DNA of 64,000 bases, from positions 10,717,717 to 10,781,716 of the forward strand of contig NZ_AP018290.1 of the NCBI RefSeq assembly GCF_002368415.1, read 5' to 3'. The notes below the pieces were generated by a model. That model searched no databases. It was not told the DNA's origin and saw only the letters and a list, made by a program, of their open reading frames with translations. The first letter of the stretch is position 1. Every line of letters begins with the position of its first letter. The stretch comes from Calothrix sp. NIES-4105 (GTDB lineage: Bacteria > Cyanobacteriota > Cyanobacteriia > Cyanobacteriales > Nostocaceae). Of this stretch, positions 44,431 through 54,865 are shown one piece after another. A program made the translations under genes and the position numbers.

Positions 44431-45006
44431 ATGAAACAGATATTTGGGTATTACGTTGATAAACCACTCAATAATGACCAATTAACGGTAAAGTTCTCAC
44501 CGTCTTCTATTTCGATAAAAGACCGTTGGAGAAATAATGGACTATCCGCAGATTTTATGGCGGACTACTTGACTACTTTTGTTCCTAAAGATAATGACGA
44601 TGTTGGCGCCCAAAGGCAAGCAGAGATTAAAAGTGCAGCTAGTTATATTGCAAATGAGTTACTAGAGAACTCAATGAAATATTGTGATTCCAGTGTGCGG
44701 TTTCCTATTACTATTCAACTTCAGCTAGATGCTGATCAAATTCGTTTTTTCGTAACTAATAGCATTAAAAAGGAATCTGTAGAAGGATTTCAAGCTTTTA
44801 TCGAACAATTGATGATTTCTGACTCAAATGAATTATACTTTAATCAATTAGAAAAAAATGCAGACAACCCAGATAATACCGCCTCTGGTCTAGGTTTATT
44901 GAGCATGATAAATGATTATTCTGCAATGTTAGGTTGGAAATTTGAGGTCGTTCAGGAAAAACCAGAAATACTGGCTGTAACTACAATGGTGCAAGTCAGT
45001 ATCTAA
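44431..45006 (+). CDS. slr1658-type HATPase regulator, copy 2
   Basis: 191 residues from MKQIFGYY (GAGG six bases before the ATG at 44431). It is a clear paralogue of the preceding gene and of equal length: N box ANELLENSMKYC, G box SGLGLLSMINDYSA, and both end in a TTMV- pattern. The pair arose by tandem duplication. Each copy may serve one of the two STAS-like proteins that follow. Confidence 0.78.
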   Translation: MKQIFGYYVDKPLNNDQLTVKFSPSSISIKDRWRNNGLSADFMADYLTTFVPKDNDDVGAQRQAEIKSAASYIANELLENSMKYCDSSVRFPITIQLQLDADQIRFFVTNSIKKESVEGFQAFIEQLMISDSNELYFNQLEKNADNPDNTASGLGLLSMINDYSAMLGWKFEVVQEKPEILAVTTMVQVSI

Positions 45007-45064
45007 GTTTACATAATTACTTTTAATCTAACGCTCTTTCAAATTCACTGCATTATCCAAAATT

Positions 45065-45409
45065 ATGGAAATTTTAGGCGACAACTATAAAGTATACTAC
45101 GAAACAAGCTCTGCAAGCATCTACTTTCATGGCAGCTTACGTTTGAACGGAATGGAAGAATATGCACCAATTCTAAAATTGTTAAATGATGTAGTTAACA
45201 GTAATCCACCGCGAATCACTCTCAACTTAATGCACCTTGATTTTCTGAATAGTTCAGGCATTACAATGCTATCTAAGTTTGTAATTGCAATGCGAAGCAA
45301 CAAAAGCGTGCATATGATGATTCTTGGCGCCAATGCAATACCTTGGCAAAGTAAGTTACTCAAAAACTTACAAAAACTAATGCCAAATCTAAATTTAAAA
45401 ATGGTGTAG
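45065..45409 (+). CDS. slr1659-type STAS-like regulator, copy 1
   Basis: 114 residues. The core pattern is beta-strand rich: IYFHGSLRLNGMEEYAPILK, RITLNLMHLDFLNSSGITML. The NSSG stretch corresponds to the Asp-x-Ser-Gly site where SpoIIAA/RsbV-type antagonists are phosphorylated. It is a likely substrate of the HATPase proteins and of the PP2C phosphatase. It ends IPWQSKLLKNLQKLMPNL. Confidence 0.75.
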   Translation: MEILGDNYKVYYETSSASIYFHGSLRLNGMEEYAPILKLLNDVVNSNPPRITLNLMHLDFLNSSGITMLSKFVIAMRSNKSVHMMILGANAIPWQSKLLKNLQKLMPNLNLKMV

Positions 45410-45453
45410 TAAACTTCTAATCTAATATTTTTCAAGGGTGCAGGTATATAAGT

Positions 45454-45837
45454 ATGGCAAATATGCAGGGTGTTCAAGGTGATAACTACCGCGTCTGGTA
45501 TGAGGAAAAAAATAATACAGTTCATTTTGAAGGTACTTTAAGATTAGGAACAATAGCAGAATATTCTCCTATATTACAGTTGCTTAATAACGCTGCTAAT
45601 AATTCATCTGACTTTGTAAATATAAATTTTCAAAATTTATATTTACTTAACAGTTCTGGTATTAGTATACTTTCTAAATTTGTAATCGATTTAAAAATTA
45701 AGCCAACTTTGAAAGTAGTAATTACAGCTTCAAGCAGTATACCTTGGCAGTCAAAAGTATTAAAAAATTTGCAAAAATTAAGGTCAAGTTTAATACTGAA
45801 TTATGATTCAGCGTCAGCTAAAAGTATTAATATATGA
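45454..45837 (+). CDS. slr1659-type STAS-like regulator, copy 2
   Basis: 127 residues, paralogue of the preceding gene: VHFEGTLRLGTIAEYSPILQ, INFQNLYLLNSSGISILSKF, SIPWQSKVLKNLQKL. It keeps the NSSG site. The C-terminal extension of about ten residues is Ser-rich. Its stop overlaps the start of the phosphatase gene (ATGA), so the two are translationally coupled. Confidence 0.75.
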   Translation: MANMQGVQGDNYRVWYEEKNNTVHFEGTLRLGTIAEYSPILQLLNNAANNSSDFVNINFQNLYLLNSSGISILSKFVIDLKIKPTLKVVITASSSIPWQSKVLKNLQKLRSSLILNYDSASAKSINI

Positions 45838-47936
45838 AAAAAATCGAAAAATTATTTCGTCCGGCGATTAGTTTAATGAATCGCCTAAATTACCCACAAA
45901 AGTTTACTTTAATCAGCAGCGTTTTTGTATTACCGCTGAGTTTGGTAATGTATTTACTCATTTCTGAAATTCAATCTCGCAATGATTTTGCTGAAAAGGA
46001 AAAAATTGGTAATATTTACCTACGTCCTCTGCGTCAGCTTTGGGCTGATATTCCGCTTGCACAAATTATCACGAATGACTCAACAAAGCAAAATACTGAT
46101 GAGTTTAAACAAATTAAAAACAGAATAGATAAGAATTTTAACTTCCTAGAAACAGTTAATAAAAAACATGGAGATGCATTATTAACAACTGAGAAGTTTA
46201 ATACTATCAAAGAAATTTTGCAAAATTTACAAACTATTCAAAATACTGGTGATATTAAACAAAAAAATCAAGAATACAATTTCCTGCGTCAAGAAATTGA
46301 TAAACTAAGAAAAATAGTTGGCGACAAATCTAACTTGATTCTTGACCCTGACATTGATAGTTATTATTTAATGGATGCAACTTTGTTGAAGTTGCCAGAA
46401 ATGCAGTATACACTATCTCAAATTCAACTGCTAACACAAAAAACTATCCAAACGCAACAAAATAGTATTGAATCGCGTACTCAGTTAATTAAATATTTAG
46501 CTAAACTTGAAGAATACAACAGTGAATTAAAGAAGAACATGCAGGATGCGTTCAATAATAATCCTGCTGGTAACGCGCGTCCTAAACTAGAACAAATCTT
46601 AAATGATTATACAAATAGCATTGATTTACTTACCGCTACGTCAATTCCATTGACTTCAAATAACAGCATTTTGAGTAGTCAAGTATTTTACACAGCAGCA
46701 TTGGAGAATCTGAAGCGAAGCTACATACTCTGGGATAAAGCCATTATTGAACTTGATGTGCTATTGCAAAACCGTATCAATGGCTTTGTGCAGAGGCAAG
46801 TACTACTAAGTATTTTCGTCTCGATGATTTTAATAGTAGTGTTGTACTTATATATTGCGTTTTATTTAGGTGTAAAGCAAACAGTATCCAGCTTAAGTGC
46901 AGCATCAAAACAAATGATTGATGGAACTGTAACCGAAAGTATTAAGCTAGAAAACCGCGATGAGTTAGCAGAAGTTGTTAAATCATTTAACGATATCGCA
47001 CTTGCTTTAGTCCAAGCTAACAAAGAAGTCAACCTTTTAAACCAGCGTCTAACTGATGAAAACATCCGCATGGGCGCCGAGTTAGAAGTAACTAGTAAAC
47101 TTCAAAAAATGATTTTACCTCCAGAGCGCGAACTCGACCAAATACCAGATTTAGAAATAGCTGGGTTTATGGTATCTGCTAGCGAAGTTGGCGGTGATTA
47201 TTATGATGTTATTTACCACGACGGCAAAGTTAAAATAGGAATAGGTGACGTTACCGGACATGGATTAGAAAGTGGTGTATTGATGATAATGGTACAAACT
47301 GCAGTACGTACCCTACTAGAACACAATGAAACCGACCCGAAAAAATTCCTCGATACACTAAATAGAACAATTTACCAAAACGTTCAGCGAATGAAATCAG
47401 ATAAGAACATGACTTTATGTTTACTCGACTATCACGAGGGTAAAGTTAGAATATCGGGACAACATGAAGAAATGCTTATTATTCGACGTGGTGGTTTGAT
47501 ACAACGAGTCGATACGATTGATTTAGGGTTGCCAATAGGTTTAGAAGAAGAAATTTCTGATTTTATCGGTTATGCAGATGTTCAGTTATATCCAGATGAT
47601 GTTGTAGTTCTTTATACTGATGGTATTACCGAAGCTGAGAACTTTGAAGGACAGCTATACGGACTCAAGCGCTTAACAGAAGTGCTTAAAGAAAACTGGC
47701 AAAATTCAGCAAATGAAATTAAGCAGGCTGTGGTTGATGATCTATATAAATATATAGGACAGCACAAGCTTATGGATGATATTACTTTAGTGGTTTTGAA
47801 GCACAAAAAGTTGGAAGCAGCGAATAAATTCGCGGAAAAAGATGTAGATAAAAATTTAGAGAGTATGGTGGGCAGTGCCCACCCTACGATTAAACCATAC
47901 CACCAGCAGCTTGGTAACGAGCGCGCGCACGTTTGA
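45834..47936 (+). CDS. Membrane PP2C (SpoIIE/RsbU) phosphatase with HAMP
   Basis: 700 residues. A membrane helix near 22-45, a periplasmic sensor region to about 315, a second helix ([20 protein letters not shown]), HAMP (about 345-400), coiled coil, and a PP2C domain (about 425-660) with metal-binding Asp residues in [25 protein letters not shown] and MDDITLVVL. It would dephosphorylate the STAS-like partners. Residues from 678 (MVGSAHPT...) come from a dispersed palindrome and the DNA beyond it; the frame then overlaps the 3' end of atpC by 47 bases. Confidence 0.87.
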   Translation: MKKIEKLFRPAISLMNRLNYPQKFTLISSVFVLPLSLVMYLLISEIQSRNDFAEKEKIGNIYLRPLRQLWADIPLAQIITNDSTKQNTDEFKQIKNRIDKNFNFLETVNKKHGDALLTTEKFNTIKEILQNLQTIQNTGDIKQKNQEYNFLRQEIDKLRKIVGDKSNLILDPDIDSYYLMDATLLKLPEMQYTLSQIQLLTQKTIQTQQNSIESRTQLIKYLAKLEEYNSELKKNMQDAFNNNPAGNARPKLEQILNDYTNSIDLLTATSIPLTSNNSILSSQVFYTAALENLKRSYILWDKAIIELDVLLQNRINGFVQRQVLLSIFVSMILIVVLYLYIAFYLGVKQTVSSLSAASKQMIDGTVTESIKLENRDELAEVVKSFNDIALALVQANKEVNLLNQRLTDENIRMGAELEVTSKLQKMILPPERELDQIPDLEIAGFMVSASEVGGDYYDVIYHDGKVKIGIGDVTGHGLESGVLMIMVQTAVRTLLEHNETDPKKFLDTLNRTIYQNVQRMKSDKNMTLCLLDYHEGKVRISGQHEEMLIIRRGGLIQRVDTIDLGLPIGLEEEISDFIGYADVQLYPDDVVVLYTDGITEAENFEGQLYGLKRLTEVLKENWQNSANEIKQAVVDDLYKYIGQHKLMDDITLVVLKHKKLEAANKFAEKDVDKNLESMVGSAHPTIKPYHQQLGNERAHV
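47867..47883. repeat. GGTGGGCAGTGCCCACC palindrome, family C copy 3
   Basis: The 17-bp hairpin of 22590-22606, here inside the last codons of the phosphatase gene and seven bases from the atpC stop codon. It encodes GSAHP. Confidence 0.85.
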
Positions 47937-48303
47937 AAGCTTGGGTTGCTTGAATGCTTGCCTGTTTGTCGTCAGCGGAAACTTGTCCAAGACGAGCTTC
48001 TGCTTCGTTAAATATAGAACGAGCTTCTTCTAAGTTGATGGTATCACCACGTTCGCCACCATTAACAAGAATCGTAATTTCGTTTTCTTCAACTTCAACA
48101 AAACCACCCATCAAAGCAATAGCGACCCAAGGTTGGTTTTTGCTAGGACGTACCCGCATCACTCCTGTATCTAACGCAGATAACAGAGGTGCGTGTCCGC
48201 TAAGAATACCTAGTTGTCCTGTTGTACTAGGCAATATCACTTCTTCAGCAGAAGCATCCCAGACAGTTTTATCTGGGGAAAGTACACGAACTGTTAATGT
48301 CAT
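47890..48303 (-). CDS. atpC: ATP synthase F1 subunit epsilon
   Basis: 137 residues, standard length. N-terminal beta-sandwich ([40 protein letters not shown]) and a C-terminal helical hairpin ([16 protein letters not shown]). It forms the central stalk with gamma and can inhibit ATP hydrolysis. It follows atpD, as in all cyanobacteria where these two are separate from the other atp genes. It is called atpE in plastids. Confidence 0.96.
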   Translation of the reverse strand: MTLTVRVLSPDKTVWDASAEEVILPSTTGQLGILSGHAPLLSALDTGVMRVRPSKNQPWVAIALMGGFVEVEENEITILVNGGERGDTINLEEARSIFNEAEARLGQVSADDKQASIQATQAFKRARARYQAAGGMV

Positions 48304-48331
48304 ATGTTTTCGTCAATTGATATTTTCGTAA

Positions 48332-48445
48332 GGGCGGGTTTACAAATATCCTAAAACGTACAAGATATTTCGTAAACCCGCCTATTACCGTATGGGCGGG
48401 TTTACAAATATCCTAAAACGTACAAGATATTTCGTAAACCCGCCC
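48332..48445. repeat. Dispersed palindrome family B, tandem pair
   Basis: Two copies, 48332-48382 and 48394-48445, each a 51-52 bp imperfect palindrome (GGGCGGGTTTACAAATATCC and its pairing arm), nearly identical. They fill the 149-base gap between atpD and atpC. Confidence 0.88.
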
Positions 48446-48452
48446 TTACGAA

Positions 48453-49922
<1,470 letters not shown>

Positions 49923-50191
49923 CTATATTTCGATAGGGTCTTATAGGCTTGAGTTCAAGCAATATTCATCTTTTAGAGTAGCATTGAACGGCCGAGATGC
50001 ATTCACATAAATTCATTATTCAAATAAAACTCCAAGGCTTAACACTGTGATGTTGCGTCAAAAAGCCAGCAGTAACTTACAATTTGTGCGGCATAGTGCC
50101 TCTTGAACATAGACTACATAACACTTTGTCACTTTTGCTACCATATTCGTGATTTAACACCCATTATTCAATCACAATGCACAGCATAAGC

Positions 50192-50230
50192 AAAAAAAAT
50201 ACTCTCGCGACTAATTGAGTGCGAGAGTAT
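50192..50230 (-). terminator. Rho-independent terminator on the minus strand, upstream of atpD
   Basis: Arms ATACTCTCGC (50199-50208) and GCGAGAGTAT (50221-50230) with a 12-base loop. On the minus strand the stem is followed by about eight T. No minus-strand protein gene lies directly upstream, so it ends either a small RNA or an aborted leader of atpD. Confidence 0.7.
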
Positions 50231-50325
50231 TGCCATGCCATTTCACTTAAATATTGACTTCAGAGGCAATTGATGCTTTTTCGGATGTGAATAAGTTGGA
50301 GATGCAGGATTTTCAGCATTTTTGT

Positions 50326-50331
50326 TATAAT
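50326..50331 (+). promoter_or_regulatory. Likely -10 box (TATAAT) of the SirB1-like gene
   Basis: A perfect TATAAT about 59 bases before the ATG at 50390. No good -35 box at the standard distance. Confidence 0.45.
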
Positions 50332-50389
50332 TTATCCGGCTTTTAAACTAGTCGTAATATAAACGGCATCTTGTTGAGCGCACTAGCTT

Positions 50390-51205
50390 ATGAATTATGT
50401 ATCGGCACGGCAATATTTTTATCAGGAAATTCAGCAAGCTGATGAATATATAGACCTAGCCAAGTCAGCTTTATATATAGCGCAAGAAGAGTACCCAGAC
50501 TTGGACTGTGACGAGTATTTAAATGCATTAGATACGATGGCATTTGAGTTACAGGAACGTTTACCCAACACACGCTATCCAATGCAGGTAGTTAAATGTA
50601 TAAATAAATACTTATATGAGGATTTGGGGTTTGCAGGTAATACCGAAAATTATTATGACCCGCGCAACAGCTTTTTAAATGATGTAATCGAGCGTCGTTT
50701 GGGAATTCCGATTACATTGGCGCTGGTATATTTAGAAGTCGCGCGTCGTATAGATTTTCCAATGGTGGGAGTCGGAATGCCTGGACATTTTCTAATTCGT
50801 CCCGATATTCCTGACATGGACATATATATTGATACTTTTCACGATGGCGAAATTTTATTCCCGCAAGATTGCGAGTTACGGTTGAGCCAAATTTATCAAC
50901 AGCCTGTAAAATTGCAACCCGAACATTTACCAACGGTAACAAAAACTCAGTTTTTGATGCGGTTGTTATCGAATCTGAAACATATTTATCTGAACCAGCA
51001 GGAACTAGAACTTGCTTTAGCAGCAGTCGAGCGAATTTTGCTGGTGGCGCCTGATTCCATCATAGATACACGCGACCGTGGTTTACTATCCTATCAATTA
51101 GGGCGTTTCACGCAAGCAACGCAAGATTTAGAAACTTATTTGCATCGTGTACCCGACGCGCGCGATGCTTCGGTAATTCGGCGCCTGCTTTTGAAATTAA
51201 AGTAA
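50390..51205 (+). CDS. SirB1-like protein with transglutaminase-like and TPR domains
   Basis: 271 residues. The N-terminal two thirds fit the SirB1/Transglut_core2 pattern: YYDPRNSFLNDVIERRLGIP, ITLALVYLEVARR, GVGMPGHFLIRPD. The C-terminal third is a tetratricopeptide-type helical repeat (LELALAAVERILLVAPDSII, GRFTQATQDLETYLHRVP). It is cytosolic. The function of the family is not settled. The Cys of true transglutaminases is not seen at the expected place. Confidence 0.82.
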   Translation: MNYVSARQYFYQEIQQADEYIDLAKSALYIAQEEYPDLDCDEYLNALDTMAFELQERLPNTRYPMQVVKCINKYLYEDLGFAGNTENYYDPRNSFLNDVIERRLGIPITLALVYLEVARRIDFPMVGVGMPGHFLIRPDIPDMDIYIDTFHDGEILFPQDCELRLSQIYQQPVKLQPEHLPTVTKTQFLMRLLSNLKHIYLNQQELELALAAVERILLVAPDSIIDTRDRGLLSYQLGRFTQATQDLETYLHRVPDARDASVIRRLLLKLK

Positions 51206-51242
51206 ACCAAGGCATAAAGTAATTACTATATTACAAATCCTG

Positions 51243-51689
51243 TTATTTAATTTCTTCCGCAACTCGTTTGAGGCGCCTCAATTGCGCTTGCATATCCTGT
51301 TTGGTAAATTTTTCAGCAAATATTTTAAAACCCCAACTTACAACAGGGTTAGGTATTTGAAATTCAAAACGGTTGAGTAAACGAGTACCGTTTTGGGTTG
51401 GTTGACATTCCCAACGGTCTTTGCCTTGAAAAAATCCTTCAAAACCCCAAACTACTAGTCCTGGGTGTCGTTCTACGATTGTACTGTTTAACGTGGGCTT
51501 AATTAATGGCACCTCAATCACAAATCGGCTTTTGCCTCCAATATTAGTATCCCAATCTCCAACGGGATAACAGCGTAAAGCTGGATTTAGCCAGCGATGC
51601 ATTAAATTTAACTCAGTGATACAGCGTTCAACTGTGGTAGCTGAAGCGTTGATTTGAATTGATTGCTCGAAAACTTGGGTAGAAGCCAT
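51243..51689 (-). CDS. SRPBCC (START-like) family protein
   Basis: 148 residues. The pattern ASATTVERCITELNLMHRWL, NIGGKSRFVIEV, WGFEGFFQGKDRWECQP, NRFEFQIPNP followed by a long C-terminal helix (FTKQDMQAQLRRLKRVAEEI) is a START-like fold that binds a hydrophobic ligand in a cavity. The ligand is unknown. It is convergent with the SirB1-like gene. Confidence 0.78.
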   Translation of the reverse strand: MASTQVFEQSIQINASATTVERCITELNLMHRWLNPALRCYPVGDWDTNIGGKSRFVIEVPLIKPTLNSTIVERHPGLVVWGFEGFFQGKDRWECQPTQNGTRLLNRFEFQIPNPVVSWGFKIFAEKFTKQDMQAQLRRLKRVAEEIK

Positions 51690-51824
51690 AATATTTTTGT
51701 AAAGACGAATAGTAAAGCTAGATACAAATCACTAAGCTCTTGTTGAAAAAAGGCGCCATAGTCGTAGAATATTCAATACTCTTGCTGTTATGTTACTAAC
51801 AGCCTTTATAAGGAATATTTAATC

Positions 51825-52331
51825 ATGTCTCAACAGCCTTTTGGATATTCGACGATTGAGCCTGAAGCAAAGGCGCCGACTTTAAAACGACTGCGACAAC
51901 TGGCACGGGTACTTGATAAAGCCATTGTCATACCCGGTACACAAGTTGGTATTGGTATTGACCCAGTTATTGGGCTGTTACCTGGTGTTGGTGACTTTTT
52001 GGGTGTGCTGCTTTCTAGTTATATTGTCCTCGAAGCTGCACGTTTGGGGGCGCCGCGTTCGACTTTGGGAAGGATGGTGTTTAATATAGTTATTGATGGA
52101 CTTGCTGGTACAGTCCCATTAATAGGGGACTTTTTTGACTTTGCGTGGACTGCCAATACCAATAATATTAAGCTATTAGAAGAATATTTAAAATTTCCGG
52201 GAGCGAGGAAACAAGCTGATAAGTGGTTTATTGCAGTAGTTTTAACTATATTGTTGCTAGTAGCAATTGTGCTTGTGGCAATACCCGTTATTTTAGTTAG
52301 AATGATTATGTTAATTATCACAGGTGGTTAA
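51825..52331 (+). CDS. DUF4112 membrane protein
   Basis: 168 residues. RLRQLARVLDKAIVIPGTQV, GIGIDPVIGLLPGVGDFLGV and VPLIGDFFDFAWTANTNNIK are the DUF4112 pattern. About two hydrophobic segments plus a C-terminal helix (WFIAVVLTILLLVAIVLVAI). Unknown function; probably inner membrane. Confidence 0.87.
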   Translation: MSQQPFGYSTIEPEAKAPTLKRLRQLARVLDKAIVIPGTQVGIGIDPVIGLLPGVGDFLGVLLSSYIVLEAARLGAPRSTLGRMVFNIVIDGLAGTVPLIGDFFDFAWTANTNNIKLLEEYLKFPGARKQADKWFIAVVLTILLLVAIVLVAIPVILVRMIMLIITGG

Positions 52332-52421
52332 GCAAATCACTTGTAGGTTTTAGTTGAGTCGAAAAATAAACTTTTTTTTCGCTCGATTCCATAAGCTTAT
52401 GTTTTTGGATTACAATCACTC

Positions 52422-52456
52422 AATCTAAAATCTAAAATCTAAAATCTAAAATCTCA
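52422..52456. repeat. Heptanucleotide repeat AATCTAA
   Basis: Four to five units of TCTAAAA immediately before the ATG at 52459, so no ribosome site of the usual kind is present. The same type, shorter, is at 13827-13842. Confidence 0.85.
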
Positions 52457-52458
52457 AA

Positions 52459-53394
52459 ATGAAAGATTGGTGGCGTGCGAATTTTCCTTTGGGCAAGCAA
52501 AGCTTGACTATTGCAGACGCTAACGGATACCCGGTCAAAATTGCATACGGTGAAGTTGGTAGCGGGAAACCGTTATTTTTACTGCATGGTATTGGTAGTT
52601 GGAGTTATAACTGGCGTAACAGCATTAAACCTTTATCGAAGTATTTTCGAGTCATTTGTTTTGATGCCAAAGGTTATGGTTTCTCTGATAAACCTATATC
52701 TCGTCGGGAACAACAAGGACATCAAGTTACAGAACTAGCTCGAGTTATTCGCGCGTTATGCAATGAACCTGCTGTTATAGTCGCAGAATCTTTAGGTGGT
52801 TTAGTTGCTCTTGCCGCTTCGCAAAAGTATCCACAATTAATTGCAAGACTAATAGTAGTAAATGTACCTATCTTTGCCAAGCGTTTGCCGCATTGGGGAA
52901 TGTCTCTACTTTCTCAGGCGCCAATTGAAATGATACAAGCTATTGATCAAACTCGTTTAAGTTACTTGTTTGCTCCTTTGGTTCGAGAAATAATGGCAAT
53001 CGAACGGCGTAGTGTTTTATACGACCCTTCTACATTAACACCGGAAGATGTGTATTGGATTACTTATCCATATATTGAGTTTCCTGGTACTTTAACCAAA
53101 GTCGCTGAAGAATTAAAAATTGCAGCGCAAGAAATTGAGCGCGCGCAGGCAAATAAACCGAACTGGTTAACTGATACTCAAAACAATCTTCCTAAAATTA
53201 CCTGTCCAACTTTAATTTTGTGGGGTAAGCAAGATTCATGGTTCCCAGTAAGTGATGGTAAAAAGTTACAAGAATGTATTCCAAATTCCTATTTAAATAT
53301 TATTCCTAACTGCTGCCATGATGCTTCGTTCGGCGCCTCGTCTATTATTAATAAAATTGCAGTAAGGTTTTTACAAGAAAGCGGTTATTATTAG
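52459..53394 (+). CDS. Alpha/beta hydrolase
   Basis: 311 residues. HGIGSWSYNWRNSI forms the oxyanion region, the nucleophile is Ser in VAESLGGLVALAA, the acid follows LILWGKQDSWFP, and His is in IPNCCHDASFG. The layout is that of the BchO/MhpC-like hydrolases common in cyanobacteria. The substrate is unknown. It opens directly after a heptanucleotide repeat, so its translation start region may be atypical. Confidence 0.87.
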   Translation: MKDWWRANFPLGKQSLTIADANGYPVKIAYGEVGSGKPLFLLHGIGSWSYNWRNSIKPLSKYFRVICFDAKGYGFSDKPISRREQQGHQVTELARVIRALCNEPAVIVAESLGGLVALAASQKYPQLIARLIVVNVPIFAKRLPHWGMSLLSQAPIEMIQAIDQTRLSYLFAPLVREIMAIERRSVLYDPSTLTPEDVYWITYPYIEFPGTLTKVAEELKIAAQEIERAQANKPNWLTDTQNNLPKITCPTLILWGKQDSWFPVSDGKKLQECIPNSYLNIIPNCCHDASFGASSIINKIAVRFLQESGYY

Positions 53395-53513
53395 CAACGG
53401 ATGTAACGGATGTAACGGATAAGTGGTTGGTTAAAAACAAGATTGTTTGATGGCGCCTTGTTCCTATACAAATCAACAACCATCCGTTACATCCGTTCAT
53501 AATCCGTTGCCAT
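53395..53513. repeat. Nine-base repeats in inverted orientation
   Basis: CAACGGATGTAACGGATGTA near 53395-53422 and the complementary CATCCGTTACATCCGTT at 53480-53513 could pair. They lie between the convergent hydrolase and coiled-coil genes. The same unit is at 35555-35580. Confidence 0.75.
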
Positions 53514-53571
53514 CCTTATACACCATAATAACTACAAATAGAATACAGACGTTTCATTTATTCAAAAAATA

Positions 53572-53955
53572 TTACTCATGTACTCCAAATAAATGGCCAA
53601 GCACATTACGATTTTCGGTTTGGATTCCTTTAACTTCGGTAACAATGATTTCAAAGTTTTCTTGAATCACTTCAAAGTTTTGGTTGATAAGACTGATAAC
53701 ATTAAAGACATTGAAGGCAGCAATATTTAATTCTTTGAGCGAAGTTGTATTCGACTCTAAAATTGCTTCGATTCTATCGATTCTCTTTGAAGTTGCTAGA
53801 TTAGCTTCTTCCAAGCGAGCAATGCGTTCCACCGCTGCAATATGTAAACTTTCTATCCTATTCATACGTTTTGATGCTTCGTTAGAAGACTTTTTCATGA
53901 CTGCGAGAACACGTTCAAATATTTCATCCAATTCAGCCTGTCTTTTGTTAAACAT
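53572..53955 (-). CDS. Coiled-coil protein of unknown function, copy 1
   Basis: 127 residues, almost wholly helical with heptads (NRIESLHIAAVERIARLEEA, SKRIDRIEAILESNTTSLKE). The C-terminal 60 residues are close to those of 54227-54655: LKELNIAA, NFEVIQENFEIIVTEVKGI, TENRNVLGHLFGVHE. No membrane segment. I do not know the family. Confidence 0.75.
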   Translation of the reverse strand: MFNKRQAELDEIFERVLAVMKKSSNEASKRMNRIESLHIAAVERIARLEEANLATSKRIDRIEAILESNTTSLKELNIAAFNVFNVISLINQNFEVIQENFEIIVTEVKGIQTENRNVLGHLFGVHE

Positions 53956-54226
53956 AATTCACTTTGTACTTGTATAAACTAATTTTAGTTCATTTAAGTA
54001 AGTAATGTATGGTTGTTTAGATAAAAGAACTACTAAGTTTACAGTAACTTAAATTTTTAAACGTTTAAATAATGTAGGCAAAAGTTATTTTATGAATCAT
54101 CAACACAAAATTCCCAACTCTGTATAAAGTGTTAGGAATCTTGTTTTCAATATAAAGCGCAATGATAAAAATTATGTCTTGTATATATTCTCAGACATAA
54201 GAGTTTAATTATAAACGGAAAAAAGA
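53956..54226. other. AT-rich gap between the coiled-coil paralogues
   Basis: 271 bases, AT-rich. No gene, hairpin or promoter of note was seen. The promoter of 53572-53955 should lie here. Confidence 0.3.
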
Positions 54227-54655
54227 CTATTCTTGTATACCAAACATATGGTCAAGTATGTTACGATTCTCCGATTGAAGTCCTTTAATCTGAGAAACAA
54301 CGACTTCAAAGTTTTTTTGAATAACTTCAAAATTCTGCTGACTGATACTAACTATATTGAATATATTGGCAACCGCTATGTTCAATTCCTTAATAGAAGC
54401 AGCATTTGCTTCGATTGCCGTTTCTATTTTGTCCATTCTTTGCGATGCAGCTATGTGTACTTGTTCAATCCGAGTCATGCGCTGGGATGCAGCTAAGTGT
54501 TCTGCCTGTAAGCTAGAAATAAGTTGCGATGTCGCAAAGTGAGCTTCTTCTAAGCGAGTTAAATTCTGTACCGTTTGCTCGTTGTCGTTCTTGCTCTCTA
54601 TAATTGAGAGAACGCGGTCAACTATTTCGTCAACGTGTTTTTTTTCTTGAAACAT
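54227..54655 (-). CDS. Coiled-coil protein of unknown function, copy 2
   Basis: 142 residues from the ATG at 54655, which has AAGGAG seven bases upstream; the longer frame to 54724 is less likely. Heptad-rich with internal repeats around RMTRIEQVHIAASQRMDKIE. The C-terminus NFEVIQKNFEVVVSQIKGL, SENRNILDHMFGIQE matches 53572-53955. The central helix has one more repeat unit than copy 1, so the two differ in length in that region. Confidence 0.75.
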   Translation of the reverse strand: MFQEKKHVDEIVDRVLSIIESKNDNEQTVQNLTRLEEAHFATSQLISSLQAEHLAASQRMTRIEQVHIAASQRMDKIETAIEANAASIKELNIAVANIFNIVSISQQNFEVIQKNFEVVVSQIKGLQSENRNILDHMFGIQE

Positions 54656-54811
54656 AAATAACTCCTTATCTTTAATAACTATTCTAGATTGTTTTATATT
54701 TCTTTGTGTGACTAGTAAAATCAATTAAGTTAGCTTTTTTATTACTTTGATACAAAGTTTTGGCTGAAAATATAAGTTTTATCTAAAAATATTTATTACT
54801 AGAGATGAGAA

Positions 54812-54855
54812 AATAGGTTGGATTCCGTTCATCTATCCAACCTATTTTATTTTTT
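54812..54855 (+). terminator. Hairpin with T-run on the plus strand
   Basis: Arms AATAGGTTGGAT (54812-54823) and ATCCAACCTATT (54835-54846) followed by TTATTTTTT. No plus-strand gene precedes it closely, so it may be a family D-type repeat or end an unseen RNA. Confidence 0.5.
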
Positions 54856-54865
54856 AGTTTTGCAA

